DNA of 64,000 nt. Source: Mesorhizobium sp. (lineage in GTDB: Bacteria; Pseudomonadota; Alphaproteobacteria; Rhizobiales; Rhizobiaceae). This document shows positions 18,040 through 25,787 of the stretch, piece after piece. Location: positions 177,753-241,752 of the forward strand of contig SAQR01000002.1 in assembly GCA_004020365.1 (NCBI GenBank). The letters run 5' to 3'. The first letter of the stretch is position 1. Every line of letters begins with the position of its first letter. Below the pieces are notes generated by a model. It had not been told where the DNA came from, did no database searches, and saw only the letters and a program-made list of their open reading frames with translations. The translations under genes and the position numbers were made by a program.

Positions 18040-21000
18040 ATGGACATTGGCGGGTGGCTGCGCGATCTGGGGCTGGGACAGTACGAACAGGCGTTCCGCG
18101 AGAACGACATCGATGGCGATGTCCTAGCCGACCTCACCGCCGATGATCTGAGCGGACTTGGCGTCGTCTCGATCGGCCACCGCCGCAAGTTGCTCGCCGC
18201 CATCGCCGCCGTGCGCGCGGGCTCGCCTCCAGCCATGTCCTCATCCATCCAGCCACAGAGCACGATCTCCGGGACAGTGGCCCTGCCGTCCCCTGAGGCG
18301 GAGCGGCGCCAACTTAGTGTGATGTTCGTCGACCTCGTCGGCTCCACGGCGCTCGCCGCGCACCTGGACCCCGAGGACATGCGCGAGGTGATCGGGACCT
18401 ACCACCGCCGCATTGCCGAGACGGTTGGTCGCTTCGGCGGCTTCGTCGCGAAGTACATGGGCGATGGAGTCCTGGTCTATTTCGGCTGGCCCCAGGCCGA
18501 CGAGGCCGATGCCGAGCGCGCAGTACGCGCCGCCTTGGCCACGCTGGAAGCGGTTGGCCAGATTGCGCCCGTCGATGAGCGGTTGTCCGCACGCGTCGGC
18601 ATCGCCAGTGGCCTCGCCGTCGTGGGCGACCTGCTGGGGGCCGGGGCCGCACAGGAGCAGGCTGTAATCGGCGAGACCCCGAACGTTGCCGCGCGGCTAC
18701 AATCCCTTGCTGATCCTGGATGCGCAGTGATCGACGCGGAAACACGGCGGCGCATCGGCGGCCTGTTCGAGTGCCGCGAGCTTGGTGCGGTTCACCTCAA
18801 AGGGCTAATCGGCCCTGTCCGCACCTGGCAGGTGCTGGGCGAGGCGATGGTTCAGAGCCGCTTCGACGCGATGCATCCGGCCGCCCTCACGCCGCTGGTC
18901 GGGCGCGATGACGAGCTCGATCTGCTGCTGCGCCGCTGGCGGCAGGCGAAGGGCGGCGAAGGGCAGGTCGTGCTCAGCGCCGGCGAGCCCGGCATCGGCA
19001 AGTCCCGCCTGATCGCTGCGCTCGAGGAGCACGTAGCTGGAGAGGTGCATCTCAAACTCAAGTACTTCTGCTCGCCCCATCACCGTGAGAGCGCCCTCCA
19101 ACCGATCATCGCACGCTGGAAGAACGAGGTAGGCTTCGTGGACGGCGAGCCTGCGGAGGCTCGGCTCGACAAGCTGGAAACCCTGCTAGACCCACGCGCC
19201 GCCTCGCATGAGCTGGCGCTCATTGCCGAGATGCTCGGCGTGCCGGGTGGCGAGCGGTACCCGCCACTGGCTCTCAGCCCTGAGCGCAAGAAGGAGCAGA
19301 CGTTCGGGGCACTGCTTCACATCCTCGATGAACGGGCCCGCCGATCCCCCGTGCTGATGCTGTTCGAGGACGTGCATTGGGCCGATCCAAGCTCGCTGGA
19401 GCTGTTGGACAGGTTGATCATGCGCTTGGCCTCGCTGCCAGTGCTGGTGGTCATCTCCTTCCGGCCGGAGTTTGAGGTGCCCTGGGTCGGCCTGGCGGGC
19501 GTGACCTTGATGGCGCTGAGCCGTCTCAGTCCGCGTCAAGCCGCGACGCTCGCCTCTCAGGTGGTCGTGGGCCAAGCATTACCGGCCGGAATGCTGGATC
19601 GGATCGTGGCGCAGACCGACGGTGTGCCCCTGTTCATCGAGGAGTTGACCAAAGCCGTGCTGGAGGGTGCCAGCCAGCCCGATGCTGCTGTCTCGGCGCT
19701 TCCGATCCCGAGCACTTTGCAGGCTTCACTGACCGCTCGGCTGGATCGGCTGCCGGCCGCCAAACAGGTGGCGCAGATCGGCGCGGCACTCGGCCGGGAG
19801 TTCAACCATGAGCTGCTGGCCGCCGTGGCGGGACTACCCGAGGCAGCGTTGGCGCAGGGACTGGACGAGCTCGTCAATTCTGGTCTCGCGTTCCGGCGCG
19901 GCACGCCGCCCGAGGCGACCTACATGTTCAAGCACGCGCTCGTGCAGGACACCGCCTACGCGAGCCTCCTGCGTGGCACACGCCAGAAGTTGCACGCCCG
20001 GATCGCCCAGGTACTGGAAGAGCGCTGGCCGGAGGTGGTCGAAACCCAGCCTGAGCTGCTGGCCCATCACTTTAGCCAGGCGGAACTGACCGAGCGGGCT
20101 GCGGACTACTGGCAGCGGGCCGGGGAACGCACCTTCCGGCGCTCGGCCGTTGCGGAAGCCATCGGCGATCTCACCCGGAGCATTGACCTCGTGCGGACCT
20201 TGCCCGAGAGCCGCGCCCGGGCAGAGCGCGAACTTCATCTTCAGACTATGCTTGGTCAGGCGTGCATTGCCCGGTACGGCCACGCAGCACCTGAGACCGC
20301 CTCCGCTTTCGCCCGGGCGCAGGAGTTGGTAGAGGCAGTAGGCGACGCATCACAACAGTTTCCTGTGCTGTATGGGTTCTGGGCAGTCCAATTCGTACGC
20401 ATGGCGCTTCCCGAGCAGCAGAAGCTGGCCAGGCAAATTCTCGCCTTGGCCGAGCTGCACCCAGACCCGGAGCGGCTGTGCTTGGCGCACCGGATGTGCG
20501 GCGCGACAGGTGAGGTGGGGGGCGAGCTGCTCGCCGCCCGCGAGCACCTCGAGTGTGTCGTTGCGCTGTACGACCCGGAACGGCATGGTTCGACGGCCTT
20601 TGTTTTTGGCCAGGACCTTGGCGTATCCGCGCTCGCCCACCTGACCTGGGTGCTGTGGTTGCTGGGCTACCCGGATCAGGCATCCCGCCAACAAGCCGAG
20701 GGATTGGCCTTAGCCCACCGGGTCGGCCATAAGAACACCCTCGGGTTTGCCCTGATGTACAGCGCGCTGGTAGGGGCTTTCGGCCGCGACGACAGCACGG
20801 CCGCGGCGCATGCGGCGGCGTTGCTGGAGCTGGCCCGGGAACACAAGTTGGATCTATGGGCCGCCAGCGCGACGGTGGTCCAGGGCTGGGCCATGGCTCG
20901 CCATGGTCAGGAGGCCGCCGGGATAGAAGCGATCCAGCGCGGGCTTGCGGATTGGGGGAAGAGCGGCGCGGCGTGGATGCGTCCGTTCTTCCTGGGCCTG

Positions 21001-21384
21001 CTGGCCGAGGCTTGTGCCCTCTCGGGGGACATGCAACGGGGGCTCGGTGCACTGGATGAGGCTCTGGCAGTGGTCGAGGGGACAGGGGAGCGTTGGCCGG
21101 AGGCCGAACTGTATCGCTTGCGCGGGCACCTTCTGGCAGCCCTGCCGGACGGAAGACCAGATGAGGCGAGCGCCGCATTTGAGCACGCGATCGAAATCGC
21201 CCGGCGTCAATCCGCGAAGTCCTGGGAGTTGCGTGCGGCCACCGGTCTTGCCCGGCTCTGGCGCGACCAAGGCAAGTCTGCCGATGCCCACACCTTGCTC
21301 GTGCCCGTGAATGAGTGGTTCTCCGAGGGCTTCGAGACCCCCGACCTGAGAGAGGCCAAGGCGTTTCTCGACACCCTGAGGTGA
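18040..21384 (+). CDS. SAM domain / class III nucleotidyl cyclase / AAA ATPase / TPR multidomain protein
   Basis: A 1114-residue signalling protein. Residues 1-62 form a SAM domain (WLRDLGLGQYEQAFREND and DDLSGLGV). About 88-270 is a class III cyclase catalytic domain with the first metal Asp in FVDLVGST and the second in YMGDGVLVYFG. About 285-600 is an AAA/STAND-like ATPase with GRDDELDLL, Walker A GEPGIGKS and Walker B LMLFEDVHWAD. The remainder is helical TPR-like repeats. This architecture is common and duplicated in rhizobia; the cyclase may make cAMP, but the regulated process is unknown. Start ATG at 18040 has GAGAGGG upstream. It stands alone between unrelated genes in a stretch that also carries repeat scars, so recent arrival is possible. 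Confidence 0.88.
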   Translation: MDIGGWLRDLGLGQYEQAFRENDIDGDVLADLTADDLSGLGVVSIGHRRKLLAAIAAVRAGSPPAMSSSIQPQSTISGTVALPSPEAERRQLSVMFVDLVGSTALAAHLDPEDMREVIGTYHRRIAETVGRFGGFVAKYMGDGVLVYFGWPQADEADAERAVRAALATLEAVGQIAPVDERLSARVGIASGLAVVGDLLGAGAAQEQAVIGETPNVAARLQSLADPGCAVIDAETRRRIGGLFECRELGAVHLKGLIGPVRTWQVLGEAMVQSRFDAMHPAALTPLVGRDDELDLLLRRWRQAKGGEGQVVLSAGEPGIGKSRLIAALEEHVAGEVHLKLKYFCSPHHRESALQPIIARWKNEVGFVDGEPAEARLDKLETLLDPRAASHELALIAEMLGVPGGERYPPLALSPERKKEQTFGALLHILDERARRSPVLMLFEDVHWADPSSLELLDRLIMRLASLPVLVVISFRPEFEVPWVGLAGVTLMALSRLSPRQAATLASQVVVGQALPAGMLDRIVAQTDGVPLFIEELTKAVLEGASQPDAAVSALPIPSTLQASLTARLDRLPAAKQVAQIGAALGREFNHELLAAVAGLPEAALAQGLDELVNSGLAFRRGTPPEATYMFKHALVQDTAYASLLRGTRQKLHARIAQVLEERWPEVVETQPELLAHHFSQAELTERAADYWQRAGERTFRRSAVAEAIGDLTRSIDLVRTLPESRARAERELHLQTMLGQACIARYGHAAPETASAFARAQELVEAVGDASQQFPVLYGFWAVQFVRMALPEQQKLARQILALAELHPDPERLCLAHRMCGATGEVGGELLAAREHLECVVALYDPERHGSTAFVFGQDLGVSALAHLTWVLWLLGYPDQASRQQAEGLALAHRVGHKNTLGFALMYSALVGAFGRDDSTAAAHAAALLELAREHKLDLWAASATVVQGWAMARHGQEAAGIEAIQRGLADWGKSGAAWMRPFFLGLLAEACALSGDMQRGLGALDEALAVVEGTGERWPEAELYRLRGHLLAALPDGRPDEASAAFEHAIEIARRQSAKSWELRAATGLARLWRDQGKSADAHTLLVPVNEWFSEGFETPDLREAKAFLDTLR

Positions 21385-21445
21385 CTCAAGTCAGCTCGAT
21401 GTCACTAGGGGTGGAGGCAAACTGACTGAATGCCCGCATCGGGCT

Positions 21446-21520
21446 CCAGACTCGCATGCGCTTTCGCCAAAGCGCATCCCAAGCCGGACCCTCATATGTT
21501 AGGCTATGTTAGGCCGATAC
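21446..21520. repeat. Direct repeat flanking the Bug gene, copy 1
   Basis: CCAGACTCGCATGCGCTTTC and the following bases recur at 22564-22625 in the same orientation with scattered changes. The two copies bracket the TctC/Bug gene almost exactly. Copy 1 also contains two tandem copies of TATGTTAGGC. Confidence 0.65.
21456..21477. terminator. Perfect hairpin downstream of the cyclase gene
   Basis: ATGCGCTTT and AAAGCGCAT form a 9-bp perfect stem around a CGCC loop, 72 bases after the cyclase stop. No T-run follows, so it is either a weak/Rho-assisted terminator or simply part of the flanking repeat; in the second repeat copy the right arm is degraded. Confidence 0.35.
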
Positions 21521-21562
21521 CAGTAGGTAGCCTTTGAGTGACGCGAGGGGACACGGGATACG

Positions 21563-22498
21563 ATGAAAAGCGCAACAAATCTGGCCGCGTCCGCACGAGA
21601 CTATCCGGCCAAGCCGGTACGCATAATTGACCCGTTCGGGGTGGGCGGCGGGCCCGACCTGTTAGCCCGTGCCCTGGCCCCGAAGCTTACTGAGCTGTGG
21701 GGCCAATCGGTGACAGTGGAGAACATCCCAGGTGCCGGAGCCACTGCAGGCCCCGCATCGGTCGCGAAGTCACCGGCCGACGGCCACACGCTGCTGATAA
21801 ACACCAACGCTCAGGCATACGGCGCGGCGCTCTTGAAGGACCTCCCGTATGACCCGTTGAAGGATTTCATTCCGATCATTCCGCTCACGAGGCAAGCCTA
21901 CGTGCTCGTTACAGGGAAGGCGACTGGTGTCACCACTGTCGGCGGGATCATTGCGGCGGCGAGGGCGAAGCCAGGTGAGCTCACGTTTGGATCCACCGGC
22001 ATAGGCACCGGCACACATGTTGGAGTCGAGAAATTCAATCAAGCGGCGGGAATCAAGGCGCTGCATGTGCCTCCCTCGCCGAACGATTCGAACGCCGACA
22101 CAATCGCCAACGCGATAGCGGCGCGCTTCACTTACTGTTTGGTGCCAATCTCTCTTGCACTGCCGCACATTCACGACGGCACACTCGTTCCGCTGGGCGT
22201 GAGTACCGCGCGGCGCTCAACCTTGCTCCCGGAGGTGCCGACAATCGCGGAGGCAGGCGTCGCCAGCTTCGACTTCCCGATCTGGTATGGAATATGGGTG
22301 TCGGCCGGCACTCCGACCGGCGTCGTTGACCAGCTTGCGAATGACATCGGACGCGTGCTCGCCGGGCCGGATCTGCGCGAATGGATCGCTAAACACGGGG
22401 GCGAGCCACTGAGCATGACGCAGCCCGAGTTCGTGCACTTCGTGGAGAGCGAGAGTGAAGGTGCGGCGCGATTGATGAAAGCCAGTGTCAAGCCTTAA
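21563..22498 (+). CDS. TctC/Bug-family solute-binding protein lacking a signal peptide
   Basis: A 311-residue tripartite-tricarboxylate receptor (Bug family). Family features are YPAKPVRIIDPFGVGGGPDLLARALAPKL near the N-terminus, the GAGATAGPASVAKSPADGHTLL segment, DLPYDPLKDFIPI and the later EVPTIAEAG. Bug proteins normally carry a 20-30 residue export signal; here only about 14 non-hydrophobic residues precede the mature-type start. No TctA/TctB permease genes are adjacent. It may thus be a non-exported remnant, a decayed copy, or a protein with a cytoplasmic role. It is bracketed by direct repeats, which fits movement as a small unit. The ATG at 21563 has GAGGGG rather far upstream; no better start exists. 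Confidence 0.8.
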   Translation: MKSATNLAASARDYPAKPVRIIDPFGVGGGPDLLARALAPKLTELWGQSVTVENIPGAGATAGPASVAKSPADGHTLLINTNAQAYGAALLKDLPYDPLKDFIPIIPLTRQAYVLVTGKATGVTTVGGIIAAARAKPGELTFGSTGIGTGTHVGVEKFNQAAGIKALHVPPSPNDSNADTIANAIAARFTYCLVPISLALPHIHDGTLVPLGVSTARRSTLLPEVPTIAEAGVASFDFPIWYGIWVSAGTPTGVVDQLANDIGRVLAGPDLREWIAKHGGEPLSMTQPEFVHFVESESEGAARLMKASVKP

Positions 22499-22743
22499 TA
22501 GCCGGCCGTCTGACGAGCTGTCTGCGTAATTCGCGCAATGAAGGATATTCCTGTGCGCATGCGCCAGACTCGTATGCGCTTTCGCCAAAGGGAATCCCAA
22601 GCCGGACTCTTATGGTAGGGCGACACCACTAGCAATCAGGCAAACTGCCCAATCTGTCGGCGATGCGATGATTTTCGCGTCACTCGTGCGAATGCTCGAA
22701 GCCGCACAGCTCCACAAATGCCGGCCTTTTGGCACAATTCGGC
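22499..22743. other. Non-coding region upstream of the guanidine operon
   Basis: Contains the second copy of the Bug-flanking repeat, then sequence without a gene. TTCGC (22674-22678) and GCGAA (22688-22692) form an inverted repeat about 55-70 bases upstream of the -24 box, which is a plausible place for an enhancer-binding protein, but it does not match the NtrC consensus well. Confidence 0.3.
22564..22625. repeat. Direct repeat flanking the Bug gene, copy 2
   Basis: Same orientation as 21446-21520; shares CCAGACTCG, ATGCGCTTTCGCCAAAG and ATCCCAAGCCGGA. Here the hairpin right arm is altered. It lies 65 bases after the Bug stop codon. Confidence 0.65.
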
Positions 22744-22761
22744 TTGGCATGCTCCTTGCTT
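22744..22761 (+). promoter_or_regulatory. Sigma-54 (-24/-12) promoter of the guanidine operon
   Basis: TTGGCATGCTCCTTGCTT matches the RpoN consensus (TTGGCA, then TTGCT), with GG at 22746-22747 and GC at 22758-22759, exactly 10 bases apart. Initiation would fall near 22771, right at the start of the riboswitch aptamer helix P1, which strongly supports both calls. Confidence 0.8.
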
Positions 22762-22769
22762 CGTTGATG

Positions 22770-22896
22770 GTGTGCAGAGCGTCTAGGGTTCCGGCCGCAA
22801 CACAGCGGTGCTGGTCCAAGAGATGCGACCGCCAGGGATGCACTGAGGCATCCGGCGGAACACGGCGGGCCAAAATCCCGGGAGAACCCTGCACGG
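22770..22896 (+). promoter_or_regulatory. Guanidine-I riboswitch (ykkC aptamer)
   Basis: The conserved elements of the ykkC/guanidine-I class are present in order: CTAGGGTTCCG (22783-22793), TGGTCCAAGAG (22812-22822), ACACGG just before GGGCCAAAATCCCGGGAGA (to 22885). Helix P1 is formed by GTGCAG (22772-22777) and CTGCAC (22889-22894). It senses free guanidinium and turns on downstream genes. The gene order behind it (importer, ureohydrolase, nickel permease) agrees with guanidine use as a nitrogen source. Confidence 0.93.
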
Positions 22897-22980
22897 GTTT
22901 GCTGGCGCGAACCTCTCCCGGATGCGCGCTCGCAAACCCCAACATCAAGTCCGGTCGCAATCCGGATCGCGAACAGGGGT
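22878..22980 (+). promoter_or_regulatory. Candidate expression platform of the guanidine riboswitch
   Basis: CCGGGAGA (22878-22885), part of the aptamer core, is perfectly complementary to TCTCCCGG (22914-22921), so an alternative stem excludes the folded aptamer. Further on, ACCCC (22936-22940) can pair with GGGGT (22976-22980), which is the Shine-Dalgarno of the next gene, around an inner TCCGG/CCGGA stem. No T-run is seen, so translational or Rho-linked control seems more likely than intrinsic termination. Confidence 0.45.
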
Positions 22981-22985
22981 ACGCA

Positions 22986-24011
22986 ATGCTTCGCAAGCTG
23001 GCCGCAATCATCCTAGCCGCATCAATCAGCCTTCCCGCCGTTTCCGCCGCCGACGCGGCGCCCAAGAAGGACTTCAAGATATGCTGGTCGATCTATGTCG
23101 GCTGGATGCCGTGGGGCTATCTTTCCGACAGCGGCATCATGAAGAAATGGGCCGAAAAAAACGGCATCAATGTCGAGATCACCCGCATCAACGACTATGT
23201 CGAAAGCATCAACCAGTACACGGCCGGCGGTTTCGACGGCTGTTCGATGACCAACATGGACGCGCTGTCGATCCCCGCCGGCGGCGGCGTCGACACCACC
23301 GCCTTGATCATCGGCGACTTCTCCAACGGCAATGATGCGGTGATCCTCAAGGACAAGGCCGCGCTCGCCGACATTGCCGGCCAGAAGGTCAATCTCGTCG
23401 AGCTCTCCGTCTCGCATTACCTGCTGGCGCGGGCGCTGGACACGGTCAAGCTCGCCGAGAAGGACATCACCGTCGTCAACACCTCCGACGCCGACATGGT
23501 CGCCGCCTACGGCACCAGCGACGTCACCTCGGTCGTTACGTGGAACCCTCTGGTCTCCGAGATCGTCGCCATGCCGAGTGCGCACAAAGTGTTCGATTCC
23601 GCGCAGATTCCCGGCGAGATCATCGACTTGATGGTCGTCAACACCGAGACGCTGAAGGACAATCCGGCATTGGGCAAGGCGCTTGTCGGCGCATGGTACG
23701 AGGTGATGGAGCTGATGACTTCGGACACGCCGGAAGGCAAGGCAGCCAAGGAGGAGATGGCCAAGGCATCCGGCACCGACCTCGCCGGCTTCGACGCGCA
23801 GCTTGCCTCGACGGCAATGTTCTTCGACCCCGCCAAGGCGGTCGAGTTCACCAACGGCACCGAATTGCCGAAGACGATGGATCTGGTCCGCAACTTCCTG
23901 TTCAGCCATGGCATACTTGGCACCAATGCGACGAGCGTCGACGTCGTCGGTATGAGCTTTGCCGACGGATCCACGCTGGGCGACGCCAACAACGTCAAGC
24001 TGCGTTTTTGA
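22986..24011 (+). CDS. NitT/TauT-type ABC substrate-binding protein, guanidine importer
   Basis: A 341-residue periplasmic binding protein with a Sec signal (MLRKLAAIILAASISLPAVSA). The mature protein begins KKDFKICWSIYVGWMPWGYL, a Trp/Tyr-rich segment typical of the urea-carboxylase-associated NitT/TauT-like binding proteins, whose aromatic residues could cage a planar cation. The start ATG at 22986 has AGGGG seven bases upstream. It is the first gene behind the guanidine-I riboswitch and is followed by its permease and ATPase, so guanidine is the expected ligand. The family has also been annotated as urea-binding, which I consider less likely here. Confidence 0.85.
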   Translation: MLRKLAAIILAASISLPAVSAADAAPKKDFKICWSIYVGWMPWGYLSDSGIMKKWAEKNGINVEITRINDYVESINQYTAGGFDGCSMTNMDALSIPAGGGVDTTALIIGDFSNGNDAVILKDKAALADIAGQKVNLVELSVSHYLLARALDTVKLAEKDITVVNTSDADMVAAYGTSDVTSVVTWNPLVSEIVAMPSAHKVFDSAQIPGEIIDLMVVNTETLKDNPALGKALVGAWYEVMELMTSDTPEGKAAKEEMAKASGTDLAGFDAQLASTAMFFDPAKAVEFTNGTELPKTMDLVRNFLFSHGILGTNATSVDVVGMSFADGSTLGDANNVKLRF

Positions 24012-24117
24012 TCCAGCCTTCATGGCCGAGGCGGCAACCGCAACGCCCTGACCCGACATGCTGGCCAGGGGAATGGGTGCCAGGGATGAAGTCTCCGACA
24101 CGGGCGGTGAGGGCACC

Positions 24118-24969
24118 ATGCGCCCTTCACTGCCGAGGCCGAGGGTGCGCCTTCGCATGATCAATGCGAAGGTTTCGCGCGGCGGCGCCTTGTTCCTCGG
24201 CGGCTTGCCGTTTCTGTTCGTGGCGATCGCCTATCTCTTCGCTTCGGCGCAACGACTGGCGGTCAATCCCAGCGACAAGCTGCTGCCTTCGCCGCCACAA
24301 ATGTGGTCGGCCTTTCTCGACCTCGCCACGGTGCCGGACAAGCGCTCGGGCGACCTCATCCTGTGGGTCGACACCTATGCCAGTCTCCTCAGGCTGCTCG
24401 CGGGCGTCGGCGTGGCGACGTTCGCCGCGCTTTCGCTCGGCATTGCCATCGGCTTCATCCCGCGGGTGCGGGCCTTCCTGCTGCCCTTCGTCACCGTCGT
24501 CTGCGTCATCCCACCGCTGGCGTTGCTGCCGATCCTGTTCATCGCGCTCGGCCTCGGCGAAACGGCCAAGATTACGCTGATTGCCCTTGGCGTCGCGCCG
24601 GTGATGGTGCGCGACATCGCCAACCGGGTGATGGAGTTGCCGGCTGAACTGGTGGCCAAGGCGCAGACGCTTGGCGGCAACAGCTGGACCATGATCTTGC
24701 GGCTGGTGCTGCCGCAGATCATGCCGCGCCTCATCACTTGCGTGCGGCTGGCGCTCGGGCCGGCCTGGCTGTTCCTGATCGCCGCCGAAGCCATCGCCTC
24801 GACCGAAGGGCTGGGTTACCGCATCTTCCTCGTTCGCCGCTACCTCTCGATGGATGTCATCCTGCCCTATGTCGCCTGGATCACGCTGCTTGCCGTCATC
24901 ACCGACTGGCTGCTGGTGCGCCTGTCGCGGGCAATCTCCCCTTGGGCGCATCCGTTGGAGGCCAGATGA
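24118..24969 (+). CDS. NitT/TauT-type ABC permease, guanidine importer
   Basis: A 283-residue inner-membrane permease with a hydrophobic N-terminal helix (FLGGLPFLFVAIAYLFA) and the SsuC/TauC-type transmembrane region. The cytoplasmic coupling loop carries the EAA-like ELVAKAQTLGGNSW. I place the start at the ATG at 24118, preceded by GGTGAGG; an upstream in-frame ATG (24058) and a downstream one (24157) exist. The stop overlaps the ATPase start by ATGA. It functions with the binding protein and ATPase on either side. Confidence 0.87.
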   Translation: MRPSLPRPRVRLRMINAKVSRGGALFLGGLPFLFVAIAYLFASAQRLAVNPSDKLLPSPPQMWSAFLDLATVPDKRSGDLILWVDTYASLLRLLAGVGVATFAALSLGIAIGFIPRVRAFLLPFVTVVCVIPPLALLPILFIALGLGETAKITLIALGVAPVMVRDIANRVMELPAELVAKAQTLGGNSWTMILRLVLPQIMPRLITCVRLALGPAWLFLIAAEAIASTEGLGYRIFLVRRYLSMDVILPYVAWITLLAVITDWLLVRLSRAISPWAHPLEAR

Positions 24970-25775
24970 GCCGCATCGTCGTTCACGGGCTGGAAAAGAC
25001 CTATGGCGATGCTCGCGTGCTCGAGCGGGTCAACGTCACCGCCGAGGCCGGCGAATTCCTGTCGCTGGTCGGCGCTAGCGGCTGCGGAAAATCGACGTTC
25101 CTGCGCATTCTGCTCGGCCAGGAGCAGCAGAGCAGCGGTGTCGTCATCGTCGGCGATGGCCCAATCGTGCCCGAGCCTACGCCGCAGCGCGGCATCGTCT
25201 TTCAGCGCTATTCGGTGTTTCCGCATCTGACTGCCATGCAGAACCTGCTGCTGGTCGAAGACTTTCGCTCGGGCGGGCCGTTTGGCCGCGTCTTCGGTGC
25301 CAGGCGCAGAAACGCCAGGCAAGAGGCCGAGGCCATGCTGGCGCGGGTTGGCCTTGCCCATGCGCGCGACCTCTATCCGGCATCGCTCTCCGGCGGCATG
25401 CAGCAGCGGCTGGCGATTGCACAGACCTTGCTCGGCCGCCCGCAAATCCTGCTTCTCGACGAACCGTTCGGGGCGCTCGATCCCGGCATCCGCGCCGAGA
25501 TGCACGATCTGCTGACCGAGCTCTGGACCGAGCATGGCATGACGGTGGTGATGGTCACCCACGATATCGGCGAGGCCTTCAAGCTCGGCACCCGTGTGCT
25601 GGTTTTCGACAAGGTGCGCCACGATCCGCAGTTCCCGTCGGCTTACGGCGCGACGATCACCTACGATCTGAGGCTCGATCGCAAGACCCGGGCCTCTTCT
25701 CATCACTTGGCCAAGGTGGCCGCGATGGTCGGGACGACCCGGCCGGATAAAACAATGGCGACGACGGCGTCGTAA
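24966..25775 (+). CDS. NitT/TauT-type ABC ATPase, guanidine importer
   Basis: A 269-residue single-cassette ATPase with Walker A GASGCGKS, Q-loop in VFQRYSVFPHL, signature LSGGMQQR, Walker B ILLLDEPFGALDP and switch His in VMVTHD. All catalytic residues are intact. An insertion of roughly 20 residues after the Q-loop (FRSGGPFGRVFGARRRNARQ) and the C-terminal extension after VFDKVRHD are subfamily traits also found in urea-carboxylase-linked transporters. It overlaps the permease by 4 bp and lies 12 bp before the hydrolase gene. Confidence 0.9.
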   Translation: MSRIVVHGLEKTYGDARVLERVNVTAEAGEFLSLVGASGCGKSTFLRILLGQEQQSSGVVIVGDGPIVPEPTPQRGIVFQRYSVFPHLTAMQNLLLVEDFRSGGPFGRVFGARRRNARQEAEAMLARVGLAHARDLYPASLSGGMQQRLAIAQTLLGRPQILLLDEPFGALDPGIRAEMHDLLTELWTEHGMTVVMVTHDIGEAFKLGTRVLVFDKVRHDPQFPSAYGATITYDLRLDRKTRASSHHLAKVAAMVGTTRPDKTMATTAS

Positions 25776-25787
25776 CGGAGAGCGTGA

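Noticed and set aside
21490-21520. TATGTTAGGC tandem pair as a separate repeat array
   Set aside because: Only two units and contained within the larger flanking repeat; not enough to be an array.
22729-22746. A second TTGGCACA sequence just upstream, as a further sigma-54 promoter
   Set aside because: Ten bases after its GG (22731-22732) the sequence is CT, not GC, so the -12 box is missing.
22668-22985. In-frame upstream extension of the guanidine-binding protein
   Set aside because: It would translate through the riboswitch and remove the signal peptide; the ATG at 22986 has a proper ribosome site.
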